Shown: positions 10,362 to 18,796, numbered from the stretch's first letter. The stretch is 44,932 nt of DNA from Candidatus Gordonibacter avicola (GCA_019113915.1 DXGM01000014.1:1-44932), one strand, 5' to 3'. Translations and numbers: made by a program. Notes: generated by a model from the letters alone, not told the origin.

Positions 10362-11641
10362 TCGTCCCCCCTATTCAGCAAGTCAAGCACCAGGTTCTCG
10401 GCGTCCGCCGCCAAATCGTCGATGCGGCGCGCAAAGGCGCTGGGCAGCTGCACATTCTTCTTCAGGAATTCCTCCTGAAGATACGCCATTTCTTCGTCGC
10501 TGTCCGCGCGCAGCGCGTCCGCCACCTGCAAGAACACGGCGGAGAACAAGCCTTCGCGGCGCAGTGCCTCCTTGTCGCAGGGCCTGGTGGTGGCGTCAAT
10601 CAGCGCATCGCAGAAGAAGGAGGGGTAGCCATCGTTGATGTGTTTGCGCAGATCTTCCACCACGCCGGGGCGCGCGAGCACCGCATGCAGCGGCGTGGCG
10701 CCCGTCAGCGTTATGCGCGCGCACATTTCTTCGCAGTGCGCCTTGCCGTTCGCGCGGAACAGTTCGCGCATAATTTTGTCGGTGACATCGCCCACATTCG
10801 CGCAATCGGTCACGTCCACGTCCAGGCGCTGCCACACCACACTGGCCGTAGGCACGAATTCCACGCTGTTGCGCCGCCCTTCCTCCAGCGTCACCACAAA
10901 GCAGCCGCGCTCGCCTGTTTCTTTGATATCGCGGCCCTGGATGCAGCCCGAAAATACGATACGCGGGTCGTCGAACGAGGGGCGCGCGAACTTCTGGTGG
11001 ATGTGGCCGAGCGCCCAGTAGTCCACGCCCGCACGCAGCAGCGCGGCCGTGTTGGTAGGAGCTTTCACCGGGTCGAGATCGAGGCCGGTGTGCAGCACAC
11101 CCACGACGAAGGGTGCGCTGGCCGCGTCGGGCGCTTCGCCCGCGAGCGCCTCAATGGCAGCCGCGCGCGTCAGGCCCGAGGAAATGTCCTCGTCAGCGGG
11201 CCATGTTTGGTTGTAATAGCCGCGCCCGCAGATAAGTGCCAGCGTTTCGCCGTCCTTGCGGAAGGCGGCGAAGCCGGGCTTGTCGGCCGGCAGCATAACG
11301 GTATTCGGCGGGAACGCAAAGAAGTCGCGCTGCCACGAGGTGAAGGGGTCGTGGTTACCCGTGCACAAATACACGGGGATGCCCGCTTCGTCCAAGCGGT
11401 GCAGTCCTTTGAAAAAGTGCAGGTAGTCGCCGTAAGAGGCGCGCGCCGTGTCGAAGATGTCGCCCGCGATGACCACGAAATCTACCGCGCGCGACACCGC
11501 CGCGTCAATCACGCGATCATACGCCTCGGGGATGGCGTCAAGCAGCCTATTCGCCCAGGCGTCAGACAGCGCACGCACGCCGCGGAACGGCGCCCCCAGA
11601 TGGAGGTCGGCTGCGTGGATGAATGTGAGTTTTTTCGCCAT
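10358..11641 (-). CDS. SbcD/YhaO-like metallophosphoesterase DNA exonuclease
   Basis: A 427-aa Mre11/SbcD-family nuclease. All calcineurin-like metal-binding motifs are present in order: AADLHLG (residues 10-16), GDIFD, GNHD, HTGLD and GHIH. The C-terminal third is the less conserved capping region. It is the partner of the SMC-like ATPase that follows with a 4-bp overlap; together they should process double-strand ends or hairpins. The ATG at 11641 has only a weak ribosome-binding site. It starts 39 bp after dnaB on the same strand and may be read from the dnaB transcript. Confidence 0.9.
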   Translation of the reverse strand: MAKKLTFIHAADLHLGAPFRGVRALSDAWANRLLDAIPEAYDRVIDAAVSRAVDFVVIAGDIFDTARASYGDYLHFFKGLHRLDEAGIPVYLCTGNHDPFTSWQRDFFAFPPNTVMLPADKPGFAAFRKDGETLALICGRGYYNQTWPADEDISSGLTRAAAIEALAGEAPDAASAPFVVGVLHTGLDLDPVKAPTNTAALLRAGVDYWALGHIHQKFARPSFDDPRIVFSGCIQGRDIKETGERGCFVVTLEEGRRNSVEFVPTASVVWQRLDVDVTDCANVGDVTDKIMRELFRANGKAHCEEMCARITLTGATPLHAVLARPGVVEDLRKHINDGYPSFFCDALIDATTRPCDKEALRREGLFSAVFLQVADALRADSDEEMAYLQEEFLKKNVQLPSAFARRIDDLAADAENLVLDLLNRGDE

Positions 11642-11680
11642 GGCGGTAAGTGTAACGCGACCGCGCCCCGCGCGGGCCGG

Positions 11681-13093
11681 CTAGTACCCGCCTGCGCGCG
11701 AATCGTCGATGAAATCCATGAAGCGCGTGTACTCGGGGTTGAAGGCGAGCGGAATGTCGCGCGTGGGACCGTTACGGTGCTTCGCCACAATAAGTTCGGC
11801 GGTGCCCAGGTCTGGGCGGTCTTCGCTTTCGGCTTCCACCTCGTCCATACTGCGGTCGATGAACATAACGATGTCGGCGTCCTGTTCGATAGAACCCGAT
11901 TCGCGCAGGTCAGAGAGCATCGGGCGCTTCTTGCCGCGCATTTCCACGGCACGCGACAGCTGCGAGAGCGCGATAACCGGCATGTCCATTTCCTTCGCGA
12001 GCACCTTCAGGCCTCGCGAGATTTCGCCCACCTCAACGGCTCGGTTGCCGTCGCGGCGCGTTTGCGGCGGCTGCATGAGCTGCAGGTAGTCCACGATGAT
12101 GAGGCCTTTGCCCTCCGCGCGGCGCAGTTCGCGGCGCGCCTTGGCGCGCGCTTCCAGGATGGACAAACCCGGCGAGTCGTCGATGTACAGCTCCAGGTTC
12201 GAAAGCGTGTTGGTGGCATCGGCGATGGCGCCCCAGTCGCCTTCGGAGATGAAACCGCCGCGAATCTTCGACAAGCTGACGCGGGCCTCGGCGCACAAGA
12301 TACGCTGCACCAGCTGGCCCGCGCTCATTTCCAGGGAGAAGAACGCCACGGCCGCGCCCGACTTCGCCGCGTTCACGGCCAGGTTCAGCGCAAACGACGT
12401 CTTACCAACACCGGGGCGCGCCGCCAGAATAACCAGGTCACCGCCGCGAAAGCCGTGGAACAAGTCGTCGGCATCCTTGAAGCCGGTGGGCACGCCGGCC
12501 ATGTGATCCTTCTGCTCGGCCAGGCGCGACAGCTCTTCGAAGGCGTCAATCAGCAGCGTGTCCATCTTTGCAAAGGTGGACGACACGCGCTTTTCGGTGA
12601 CGTTGAAGAGCGTTTTTTCGGCCTCTTCCACCACCTCGTCCAGGTTGTCGGGCGCGTCGTAGGCCAGCGCGTTGATTGAGGCCGAGGCGTAAATAAGTTC
12701 GCGCAGAATGGCGGTACGTTTCACAATGTCGGCGTGGTTTTGCCAGTTCGTGAGCGCGAACGTGTTGTCCGCCAACTCAATGAGATAGGGCTTACCACCC
12801 ACGGCCTCCAGCTGTCCTGTCGCGTTCAAGTTGTCCGCGAGCGATATCTGGTCGATGGGAATGCGGCGGTTGTTCAGTTCGCACACCGCTTCGAAGATGA
12901 TGCGGTGGGCCGGACGGTAGAACGCCTCCGGCTTCAGCTTCAGGATGAGTTCTTCCACCGCTTCGGCGTTCAGCATGCATGCCGCCAAGACCGACTTTTC
13001 GGCCTCGATGTTTTGCGGCATGGGTTTATTGCGGGCCGCGGTTCCTTCGTTGAAGTCAGTTGCTTTAGTGGGGGCTTGGGTCGCAGGTGGCAT
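11681..13093 (-). CDS. dnaB: Replicative DNA helicase
   Basis: DnaB is the hexameric 5'-3' helicase of the replication fork. The 470-aa protein has the N-terminal collar domain (NIEAEKSVLAACML...) and the RecA-like core with Walker A ARPGVGKTS at about residue 227, the SLEMSA motif, the Walker B region IIVDYLQLM and the LSQLSR sensor segment. Length and motifs are normal and no intein is visible. AAGGAACGAA precedes the ATG at 13093. It lies downstream of rplI but a strong hairpin at 13219-13254 separates the two. Its loader here is probably DciA (35503-36108). Confidence 0.97.
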   Translation of the reverse strand: MPPATQAPTKATDFNEGTAARNKPMPQNIEAEKSVLAACMLNAEAVEELILKLKPEAFYRPAHRIIFEAVCELNNRRIPIDQISLADNLNATGQLEAVGGKPYLIELADNTFALTNWQNHADIVKRTAILRELIYASASINALAYDAPDNLDEVVEEAEKTLFNVTEKRVSSTFAKMDTLLIDAFEELSRLAEQKDHMAGVPTGFKDADDLFHGFRGGDLVILAARPGVGKTSFALNLAVNAAKSGAAVAFFSLEMSAGQLVQRILCAEARVSLSKIRGGFISEGDWGAIADATNTLSNLELYIDDSPGLSILEARAKARRELRRAEGKGLIIVDYLQLMQPPQTRRDGNRAVEVGEISRGLKVLAKEMDMPVIALSQLSRAVEMRGKKRPMLSDLRESGSIEQDADIVMFIDRSMDEVEAESEDRPDLGTAELIVAKHRNGPTRDIPLAFNPEYTRFMDFIDDSRAGGY

Positions 13094-13218
13094 TTCGTTC
13101 CTTCGCGCGCAGAGTCTCTTGGCTTTTCACCGCTTATAGTAGCGCATACGTTGTTGCAGGTCACATGTTATTTTTCTCGCCATATGAGGCTGGCGGACGC
13201 TTTCCACCACACAACAGG

Positions 13219-13254
13219 AAACCCCCTTCGTCGCCAAGTGGGCGAAGGGGGTTT
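13219..13254 (-). terminator. Terminator of the rpsF-ssb-rpsR-rplI operon
   Basis: AAACCCCCTTCG (13219-13230) and CGAAGGGGGTTT (13243-13254) form a perfect 12-bp stem with a 12-nt loop. A second, weaker stem (CCACAC/GTGTGG) lies between it and the rplI stop. Both sit between rplI and dnaB, so they probably end or attenuate the ribosomal-protein transcript before dnaB. Confidence 0.75.
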
Positions 13255-13295
13255 TCCACGGTTTTCCACACCGCGTAAGTGTGGAGAAAACTTTT

Positions 13296-13841
13296 TTACT
13301 CGGCGGACTCAGCCTCGGCGGGAGCCTCAACTTCCTCCACAACTTCGACGGTTTCCTCAACCTCGACGACCTCGGCCTCAGCCTCGGCAGGCGCATTGAT
13401 GTCGCCAACCAGCAGCTTCACGGTGGTCTTGATGTCGCGGTAGATGGAGATGGCCACCTCGTGCTCGCCAGCCGTCTTGATGGCATGGCCCAGTTCGATG
13501 CGGCGCTTGTCAACCTCAACCTCGGTGGAGGCCTTGATGGCGTCGGCAATCATGACGGCGGTCACGGAGCCGAACAGCTGGCCCTCTTCGCCCACCTTCG
13601 CGTCCACCTTCACCACGGTGCCCTCAAGGGCGGCCTTCAGCTTCTCAGCATCGGAGATACGATTCTCCTCGCGCTTCGCAATGTTATGCTTGCGCTGCTC
13701 AAGCTGCTTGAGGTTGCCCTTCGTAGCCGGAAGGGCAATTTTCTCGGGGTACAGATAGTTATTGGCGAAGCCGGGGGCAACGTCTACAACGTCGCCTTCA
13801 CCGCCCTTGCCCTTCAATTCTTGGAGCAGGATGACTTTCAT
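13296..13841 (-). CDS. rplI: Ribosomal protein L9 with acidic C-terminal tail
   Basis: L9 binds 23S rRNA at the base of the L1 stalk. The N-terminal domain is canonical (MKVILLQELKGKGGEGDVV, then VAPGFANNYLYPE), followed by the connecting helix and C-terminal domain. The protein is 181 aa; L9 is usually close to 150. The extra 30 or so residues form a tail almost wholly of Glu, Ala and Val. AAGGAGGTTCC precedes the ATG. It is the last gene of rpsF-ssb-rpsR-rplI, 14 bp after rpsR. Confidence 0.97.
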   Translation of the reverse strand: MKVILLQELKGKGGEGDVVDVAPGFANNYLYPEKIALPATKGNLKQLEQRKHNIAKREENRISDAEKLKAALEGTVVKVDAKVGEEGQLFGSVTAVMIADAIKASTEVEVDKRRIELGHAIKTAGEHEVAISIYRDIKTTVKLLVGDINAPAEAEAEVVEVEETVEVVEEVEAPAEAESAE

Positions 13842-13855
13842 GGAACCTCCTTCGC

Positions 13856-14116
13856 CTAACGGCTGCGACGATCGCCGCGGCCGCTGATGGCGGGGACCGC
13901 GTAGGGCATCAAAGCCATCTCGCGCGCACGCTTCACGGCGTTCGCGACGTCGCGCTGGTGCTGGGTGCAGGCACCCGTCACGCGGCGCGGCTTGATCTTT
14001 CCGCGATCGGTAACGTATTTGCGCAGCATTTGCGTGTCTTTGTAGTCGATGTACTGCGCATCGTCCTTGCAGAACTGGCAGTACTTGCGACGCGGCTGCT
14101 TCGCGTAATCGGACAT
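13856..14116 (-). CDS. rpsR: Ribosomal protein S18, zinc-ribbon type
   Basis: An 86-aa S18 of the small subunit platform, the direct partner of S6. The sequence [17 protein letters not shown] and the later GACTQHQR supply the CxxC plus Cys/His pattern of the zinc-binding (C+) form of S18. The start at 14116 has AGAGG upstream. It sits between ssb (18-bp gap) and rplI in the standard actinobacterial order. Confidence 0.97.
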   Translation of the reverse strand: MSDYAKQPRRKYCQFCKDDAQYIDYKDTQMLRKYVTDRGKIKPRRVTGACTQHQRDVANAVKRAREMALMPYAVPAISGRGDRRSR

Positions 14117-14134
14117 TTCACAAACCTCTTTCGC

Positions 14135-14602
14135 TTAGAACGGGATGTCTTCGTCATAAACCGAAGAAGAGGCATCAACCACCGGTGCGGCGACCACAGG
14201 GGCCGCGGCCGGGGCGTAGCCGCCCGCGTTTCCGCCGTAGGATGCGTTGCCGCCGCCGTACGACGAATCGCTGTTGCGACTTGACATGAACTCAAGCTCG
14301 TCGACGATTACCTCAATCTTGCTGCGCTTCTGACCTTCGCGTTCCCACTGGCTCCAGCGGAGCTTGCCCTCAATGGACACCTTGGTGCCCTTGGTGAGGA
14401 AACGGGAAAGGCTTTCAGCGCGCGCGCCAAACATCGTGCAATCGATGAAGTTGGGATAGTCTTCCCACTCGCCCGTCTGCTGGTTCTTACGACGATCGTT
14501 CACAGCCACGCCGAATCCGAGGACCGGCAGGCCGCTGGCCGTCGAGCGCAGCTCGGGGTCGCGCGTCAGGTTTCCGCTGATGATAACTCGGTTAATGCTC
14601 AT
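14135..14602 (-). CDS. ssb: Single-stranded DNA-binding protein
   Basis: SSB coats single-stranded DNA at forks and recruits repair and replication proteins through its tail. The 155-aa protein has an OB fold (SINRVIISGNLTRDPELRST, then NFIDCTMFGARAE), a Gly/Ala/Pro-rich linker and the canonical acidic tip DEDIPF. I place the start at ATG 14602, with AGAGGTGG five bases upstream; a GTG at 14611 is also in frame but would overlap that site. It is the second gene of the rpsF operon. Confidence 0.96.
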   Translation of the reverse strand: MSINRVIISGNLTRDPELRSTASGLPVLGFGVAVNDRRKNQQTGEWEDYPNFIDCTMFGARAESLSRFLTKGTKVSIEGKLRWSQWEREGQKRSKIEVIVDELEFMSSRNSDSSYGGGNASYGGNAGGYAPAAAPVVAAPVVDASSSVYDEDIPF

Positions 14603-14653
14603 GTCTTCCACCTCTTCTCATGCCGGGCGCCGAAAGTGGCGCCTTCACGTGCT

Positions 14654-14947
14654 TTAATCGCGATCCGTGCGCTTGACAATCATGTGACGCACAACAGCGT
14701 CATTGATGCGGAGAACGCGATCGAGTTCAGCAACGTTGGTAGGATCGGCATGGAAATCGATGAGAGTGTAGTCACCGTCGGTCAGACCATTGATCTCGTA
14801 TGCGAGTTTGCGCTTACCCCAGTTGTCGACGTTGTCGACCGTGCCCTCGCCCTCGGCGATCGTGGTCTCGATACGCTTCATAACGGCGGCTCGGGATTCT
14901 TCGTCGATAGACGGAGCGACAAAAAACAGCAATTCATAAGCCTTCAT
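14654..14947 (-). CDS. rpsF: Ribosomal protein S6
   Basis: A 97-aa S6 (MKAYELLFFVAPSIDEE...), the small-subunit protein that forms a heterodimer with S18. The conserved KLAYEINGLTDGDYTLIDF segment is present. A strong AAAGGAGGTGAG ribosome-binding site lies in front of the ATG. It is the first gene of the operon, downstream of its own promoter and a hairpin leader that may bind the S6:S18 pair. Confidence 0.97.
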   Translation of the reverse strand: MKAYELLFFVAPSIDEESRAAVMKRIETTIAEGEGTVDNVDNWGKRKLAYEINGLTDGDYTLIDFHADPTNVAELDRVLRINDAVVRHMIVKRTDRD

Positions 14948-14963
14948 CAGCTCACCTCCTTTG

Positions 14964-15006
14964 GTCTTAGCGGCTCCGGGGCTGGTGAAGGCAGTGAACC
15001 CGGAGC
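14964..15006 (-). promoter_or_regulatory. rpsF leader hairpin, candidate S6:S18 autoregulatory element
   Basis: In the minus-strand leader, GCTCCGGG (15006-14999) pairs with CCCGGAGC (14980-14973) around an 18-nt loop. It is followed at once by CCGCTA and then the rpsF ribosome-binding site. Conserved rpsF leaders that bind S6:S18 combine a stem-loop with a CCG-containing motif, so the position and the CCG are suggestive. A covariance-model match is needed to call it. Confidence 0.45.
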
Positions 15007-15021
15007 AGGATTAGCTTGCCT

Positions 15022-15050
15022 ATTCTAGCAAAGGCCCCCATCACCCACAA
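15022..15050 (-). promoter_or_regulatory. Promoter of rpsF-ssb-rpsR-rplI
   Basis: On the minus strand TTGTGG (15050-15045), a 17-bp spacer, and TAGAAT (15027-15022), with TGC directly before the -10. This is a good extended -10 sigma-A promoter. It would start RNA near 15015, which places the hairpin leader inside the transcript. Confidence 0.65.
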
Positions 15051-15368
15051 GGAAAACTTGTTTCTCACCGCTGCGCACATGGTTTCACCATCTTTTGCGT
15101 GCCGGCGGCGTGTCCGAGCGTTTTCTTGCGGGCGACGTTGTGTGGTCAGGTGCGTGACCTGCGTCATCCTCCGGTTTGTCCATGCGCCCTTCACGTCCGC
15201 TGAACTTCCCTTGCCCGCAGTATAGCCACGCAACCTTACCATTCGACCGTAAATGAACCGTCCACGAGCCGCCCCGATCTGACTCTTTTCCATCGCCCGA
15301 ACCGTCCTCCACACGCCCAATCCCCAACAAAAACCCAACGCAAATCAAGCGCAAACCCAACGACCACT

Positions 15369-15422
15369 CATTTTTTCGATAACGAAATAACGAGTGTTTG
15401 TTTTTACGCGATCGAAAAAATG
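15369..15422. repeat. Perfect 12-bp inverted repeat in the 14948-15642 intergenic region
   Basis: CATTTTTTCGAT (15369-15380) is repeated in inverse as ATCGAAAAAATG (15411-15422), 30 bp apart. The rest of this 695-bp gap holds the rpsF promoter and leader at one end and the terminator of the acidic-protein gene at the other. Short reading frames inside it have no ribosome-binding sites or recognisable products. The repeat could be an operator, a cruciform or a weak terminator. Confidence 0.6.
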
Positions 15423-15485
15423 GTGCGCGCGGAATTAAAGCGAATGTAAGTAAGAAGGTAAGAAGGTAAGAACTCTCTCTGATAC

Positions 15486-15516
15486 AAAAAGCCTCCGTCC
15501 TTGTGCGGGCGGAGGC
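15486..15516 (-). terminator. Intrinsic terminator of the acidic hypothetical gene
   Basis: On the minus strand GCCTCCGCCC and GGACGGAGGC (one mismatch) form a hairpin with a 6-nt loop, followed directly by TTTTT. It lies about 125 bp after the stop of the gene at 15643-16170. Confidence 0.85.
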
Positions 15517-15642
15517 TTAATTGATTGTGATTCTGTCTACTAATTATTGAAGTGTTTTTTAATTAGTAGAAAAGGGCGTTCGAAACTTTCTTGAAAAAAA
15601 ATACTTCGCGAAGATGTGGAATAGGAAGAACGGTGTGGAAGA

Positions 15643-16170
15643 TTACTCTTCGCCAGCCTCTTCTTCGTCGTCCTCATCGTCGAGATACTTGTCGTCGATT
15701 TCGTCCTCGTCGTACTGGGCGGCTTCTTTGAGGTCTTCCATGAAGTTGGGGGAGGCACCAATGTAGGCGGCCTCTTCTTCAAACGTGTAATTGCCCTCGT
15801 CGTCAACCGTGTACAGGTAGCCCACAGCCACGCCGTCGTCTTCGCCGGGAATGCCACCCTCGGCAATGAGGGCGTCCTTCGCTTCGTCGTCCACCTCGAT
15901 GTAGCCGTCGTAGCACAGCGAATACGCCTCGGCACCGCGAGCATTCGCCACGGTGTGACGCGCGAAGTTGAAGCATTCTTCAGCGGAATCGCCTGGGTGG
16001 TTCTCAATAAAGAGGTTCTCCTTCACCACCAGCGCCGTAAACGGCACCACTTCGGCACCTTGCAGCATCTTCTCCTTCGCTTCCTCAAGCGAGAAGAGCA
16101 GCACTTTCTCCAAAATTTCAGGGATCTCGGGAACCTCAACCTCCGAGCTTTCCACCACGCGATCGGCCAT
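15643..16170 (-). CDS. Acidic hypothetical protein
   Basis: A 175-aa protein that I do not recognise. The start at ATG 16170 is supported by AAAGGACAAGG upstream, and a clear terminator follows, so it is a real single-gene unit. It has no signal peptide or membrane segment. Glu and Asp are spread throughout, and the last 25 or so residues are nearly all acidic (DEDEIDDKYLDDEDD...). The middle (FNFARHTVANARGAEAYSLCYDGYIEVDDEAKDALIAEGG) looks like a folded domain, shown here by its aromatic and charged residues. It sits between the ribosomal operon and a parS cluster. Function unknown. Confidence 0.85.
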   Translation of the reverse strand: MADRVVESSEVEVPEIPEILEKVLLFSLEEAKEKMLQGAEVVPFTALVVKENLFIENHPGDSAEECFNFARHTVANARGAEAYSLCYDGYIEVDDEAKDALIAEGGIPGEDDGVAVGYLYTVDDEGNYTFEEEAAYIGASPNFMEDLKEAAQYDEDEIDDKYLDDEDDEEEAGEE

Positions 16171-16351
16171 AGCCTTGTCCTTTCAGTAGCACCTTCACCG
16201 GATCAGCCACCGCACCTGCGATAACCGCCCGACGCTTATTCTTTCATTGCCGACCAGTGTAGGCCTTCCGGCGCTGGCCAGCCCCTTCGGCGTGTCCTTA
16301 TTCGGCGTATCTTCAAAATTCACCCGCCGACGCCCACCAAGAGGCGCGCGC

Positions 16352-16790
16352 TGTTTCACGTGAAACATTCTGACGAACACCTGCTTCACCACGTGTTTCG
16401 TGTGAGTAAACTCAAAATTTGAGTGAATGTTTCACGTGAAACATCAAAGAACCACCTACATTTATTCGTACACATCCGCAAAAAGCGAATGCTTGTTGCG
16501 CCCATTGTTTCACGTGAAACACTCGAAACGAATTTTTCGTTTGCTTGTTGTTTCACGTGAAACAACTTTGCGCGCAGTCGAGGCATCATTTCGCAAGAAA
16601 TGCGAGAAACTAGTACAAGAAACAACTTTTCAATGCGGCAGTGTTTCACGTGAAACATTTTTGTTCGCACGAGCGCTGTTTGTTGGTGATGTCAGAAACT
16701 AATTTTTGGTACGGCGGTGTTTTGGTTTCTATTGTTTCACGTGAAACATGTGCAGCAAGTTTTTCGATGGTTACTGTTTCACGTGAAACA
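16352..16790. other. parS: parS cluster A: seven ParB-binding sites
   Basis: Seven exact copies of TGTTTCACGTGAAACA start at 16352, 16428, 16506, 16549, 16642, 16733 and 16775. Spacings are irregular (42-93 bp). They fill the 16171-16917 gap between the acidic-protein gene and the MFS gene. The sites at 16549 and 16775 extend to 20-bp perfect palindromes. The sequence equals the known bacterial chromosomal parS, where ParB loads and recruits SMC. I see no gene in this gap; reading frames there start with MFHVKH only because the palindrome encodes it. Confidence 0.93.
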
Positions 16791-16917
16791 GTGGTTGTGA
16801 AAAAAGGAATGATCGAAAAAGGAGGAGGATAATGGGGTGAGGGGGATAGGGGGTAAAGGCGAAGTTTGATAGCTTAATTTTTGAGGACTCATTTTTTGGT
16901 GGCTTTCTTTTTAAGAA

Positions 16918-18465
16918 TTAATTTTTTGAGTGCTTGGGGTTTTGGGTGTGGGGGTGGTTATCAGAGTGGGGTTGTTTGCGGAGGGAGCGAGCGTAGGCGG
17001 TGGAGAGGGCGAGGCCGACAAGGGTGAGAACAGCGGCTAGTAGTAAGGTGTGGCCGAAGCCGGTGGCGTAGGCTTCTGGCTTGGCAAGACCGGTTGCGGC
17101 GGCGTGCAGCACGTCTGACGAAAGCACGCCTACAAACAGGGCTGACCCGATGGCATTCGCTATTTGGACGAACGTTGAGTTGATGGCTGCTCCGTGCGGC
17201 ACTAAATCGGGCGGCAGTTGCTGGAGCGCGGCTGTCTTTGAAGGGGACGAGATAAAGCCGATGCCCGCATACACAACGGCCGAAGCGGCAACCACTACCC
17301 AGGTGACGCGCCCACCAGCAGCAATAATCACGCCTATCTGGCCGAGCAATGTCAAAACGAAACCCACTGGTACGAGCGGCCAGAGACCGCGGCGGTCGTA
17401 CAGTTTGCCACCCGCAAACGCGAGCACTGCATCCACCAACACGGGCCCCAAAAGCAGCAGACCAGCGAAGAACGCGGTGCGTCCCTCGGCACCTTCGTAA
17501 TACAGTGGCAGCAGCACGCTCAGCGAAAACGACGCCATCGTCCCCAGCATGACGAGCGCAATGCCCACGGCAAACCGTGGATGCGCGAGCGGGCGCACAT
17601 TCAGCAGCGGCGTTTTCAGCTTCAGCTGGCGGCGAACGAAAAAAATAATCACCACAAGACCGGCCACTATCACCGCTGACGACGGCAGGGGGTCGCGCGC
17701 CACTTCGCCCAGGCCGTACACGAGCGCACCGAGGCCCACTAGGCTCATCACCGCGCTGAGAAGATCAGGCTTGCCGCGATTTGTCGCGCTTAAGTCCCGA
17801 ACGAGGAAGAAGCCCACCACCAGCAAAATCACTGCCAGCCCAAACGGCACAATGAACAGGCCGTTCCACCCAAAATAGGTGAGCACAAGACCCGACACCA
17901 CGGGGCTCACCGCGAGCCCCACCGCAATGACACCGCTGTTCAGCGCCAGACGCACGCCAAGCAACTGCGGCGGAGACGTGGCCGTCACAACACTGGTGAC
18001 CGTGGGATAGAACAGCCCCGTGCCCACGGCCTGTAGAAAACGACATCCCAGCAGCGTGGGGAAATCGGGAGCAACTATAGCGAGTCCGCTGCCAAGGGCA
18101 AGCGCGCCGCCTGCAATGAAGAACAGCCTCCGCAGCCCGAGGCGGCCCAGGAGAAACGCCGCCAGCGTGATGGAGGTTGCGGCCACCACGGTGTAGCCAA
18201 CGATGAGCCAGTTCGCCATGGAAAGCGTGACGCTAAACCGATCGGCCACCTCAGGCAGCGCAATGTTCACCATGCTCTGGCCGAACGACGCCATAAACGA
18301 ACACGCTAACATGAGGATGAGCAGGGCAAGCCCCCCTGTTGGAGCGGACGTGGTGGAAGACCCCGAAGACGAAGCAGCGGATGCATTGGATACGTCGGGT
18401 GCGACAGGAGAAGAGGCGCGCTTTGTTCGCGTGTCATCTTTTTTTGATTTCGATCGCTGACGCAT
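16918..18465 (-). CDS. MFS transporter, EmrB/QacA-like drug efflux family
   Basis: A 515-aa multi-spanning membrane protein. After a charged, Ser-rich N-terminus of about 45 residues, hydrophobic helices begin at LALLILMLACSFMASFGQSMVNIALPEVADRFSV, given here by its ends, which is the typical helix 1 and loop of the DHA2 drug:proton antiporters (VNIALP motif). A basic LGRLGLRRLF loop follows helix 2-3, matching MFS motif A. The number of helices is 12-14. The C-terminus is His- and Asn-rich. It is a lone gene between a parS cluster and tRNA-Ser; substrate unknown. Confidence 0.88.
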   Translation of the reverse strand: MRQRSKSKKDDTRTKRASSPVAPDVSNASAASSSGSSTTSAPTGGLALLILMLACSFMASFGQSMVNIALPEVADRFSVTLSMANWLIVGYTVVAATSITLAAFLLGRLGLRRLFFIAGGALALGSGLAIVAPDFPTLLGCRFLQAVGTGLFYPTVTSVVTATSPPQLLGVRLALNSGVIAVGLAVSPVVSGLVLTYFGWNGLFIVPFGLAVILLVVGFFLVRDLSATNRGKPDLLSAVMSLVGLGALVYGLGEVARDPLPSSAVIVAGLVVIIFFVRRQLKLKTPLLNVRPLAHPRFAVGIALVMLGTMASFSLSVLLPLYYEGAEGRTAFFAGLLLLGPVLVDAVLAFAGGKLYDRRGLWPLVPVGFVLTLLGQIGVIIAAGGRVTWVVVAASAVVYAGIGFISSPSKTAALQQLPPDLVPHGAAINSTFVQIANAIGSALFVGVLSSDVLHAAATGLAKPEAYATGFGHTLLLAAVLTLVGLALSTAYARSLRKQPHSDNHPHTQNPKHSKN

Positions 18466-18667
18466 TCGCTCGCCTTCCGTCCATCCTGCCTGCGCTGGTC
18501 AGCGCACGTCGTTTCAGTGTAGGAACGAAACCAAAAGCGCGAGCGCTCAGCGGCAACTCGGCACGTCGTAGTTACACGACCGATTCCGCGTCGATAACGA
18601 CAAAGGTCGAAAGCGCTCATAAAGCGCTCAAGCAGCAACTGAATTTGGGAACAAAGCCGCCCGAAGG

Positions 18668-18693
18668 CAAAACAAAAGCGCCTCGGGGGCGCT
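18668..18693 (-). terminator. Terminator after tRNA-Ser(CGA)
   Basis: On the minus strand AGCGCC, a 5-nt loop and GGCGCT are followed by TTTGTTTTG. It lies just past the CCA end of the tRNA and would end a two-tRNA serine transcript. Confidence 0.75.
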
Positions 18694-18703
18694 GGGAAGT
18701 TAC

Positions 18704-18796
18704 TGGCGGAGGAGGAGGGATTCGAACCCTCGTTACCCGGGTTACGGGTAAAACGGTTTTCGAGACCGCCGCATTCAACCACTCTGCCACCCCTCC
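18704..18796 (-). tRNA. tRNA-Ser (anticodon CGA)
   Basis: The minus strand folds into a class II tRNA. The acceptor GGAGGGG pairs with CTCCTCC (one G-U), discriminator G, encoded CCA. The anticodon loop CTCGAAA gives CGA, reading UCG. A long variable arm rich in GGGTTACCC-like pairs and the T arm GAGGG-TTCGAAT-CCCTC are clear. Confidence 0.96.

Noticed and set aside
10640..12679. 679-codon plus-strand open frame
   Set aside because: It is the antisense of the nuclease and dnaB genes, caused by GC-rich codon use; it is rich in His, Arg and Val with no domain or start signal. The same applies to 22481-23701 opposite typA.
13262..13270. DnaA box TTTTCCACA near dnaB
   Set aside because: It is a lone copy inside a hairpin downstream of rplI, far from the origin, and likely chance.
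15085..15360. 91-codon minus-strand frame upstream of rpsF
   Set aside because: It lacks a convincing start or product and covers GC-rich non-coding sequence.
16352..16790. CRISPR array or other regular repeat array
   Set aside because: Repeats are 16-bp palindromes with irregular spacing and no cas genes; they match parS exactly.
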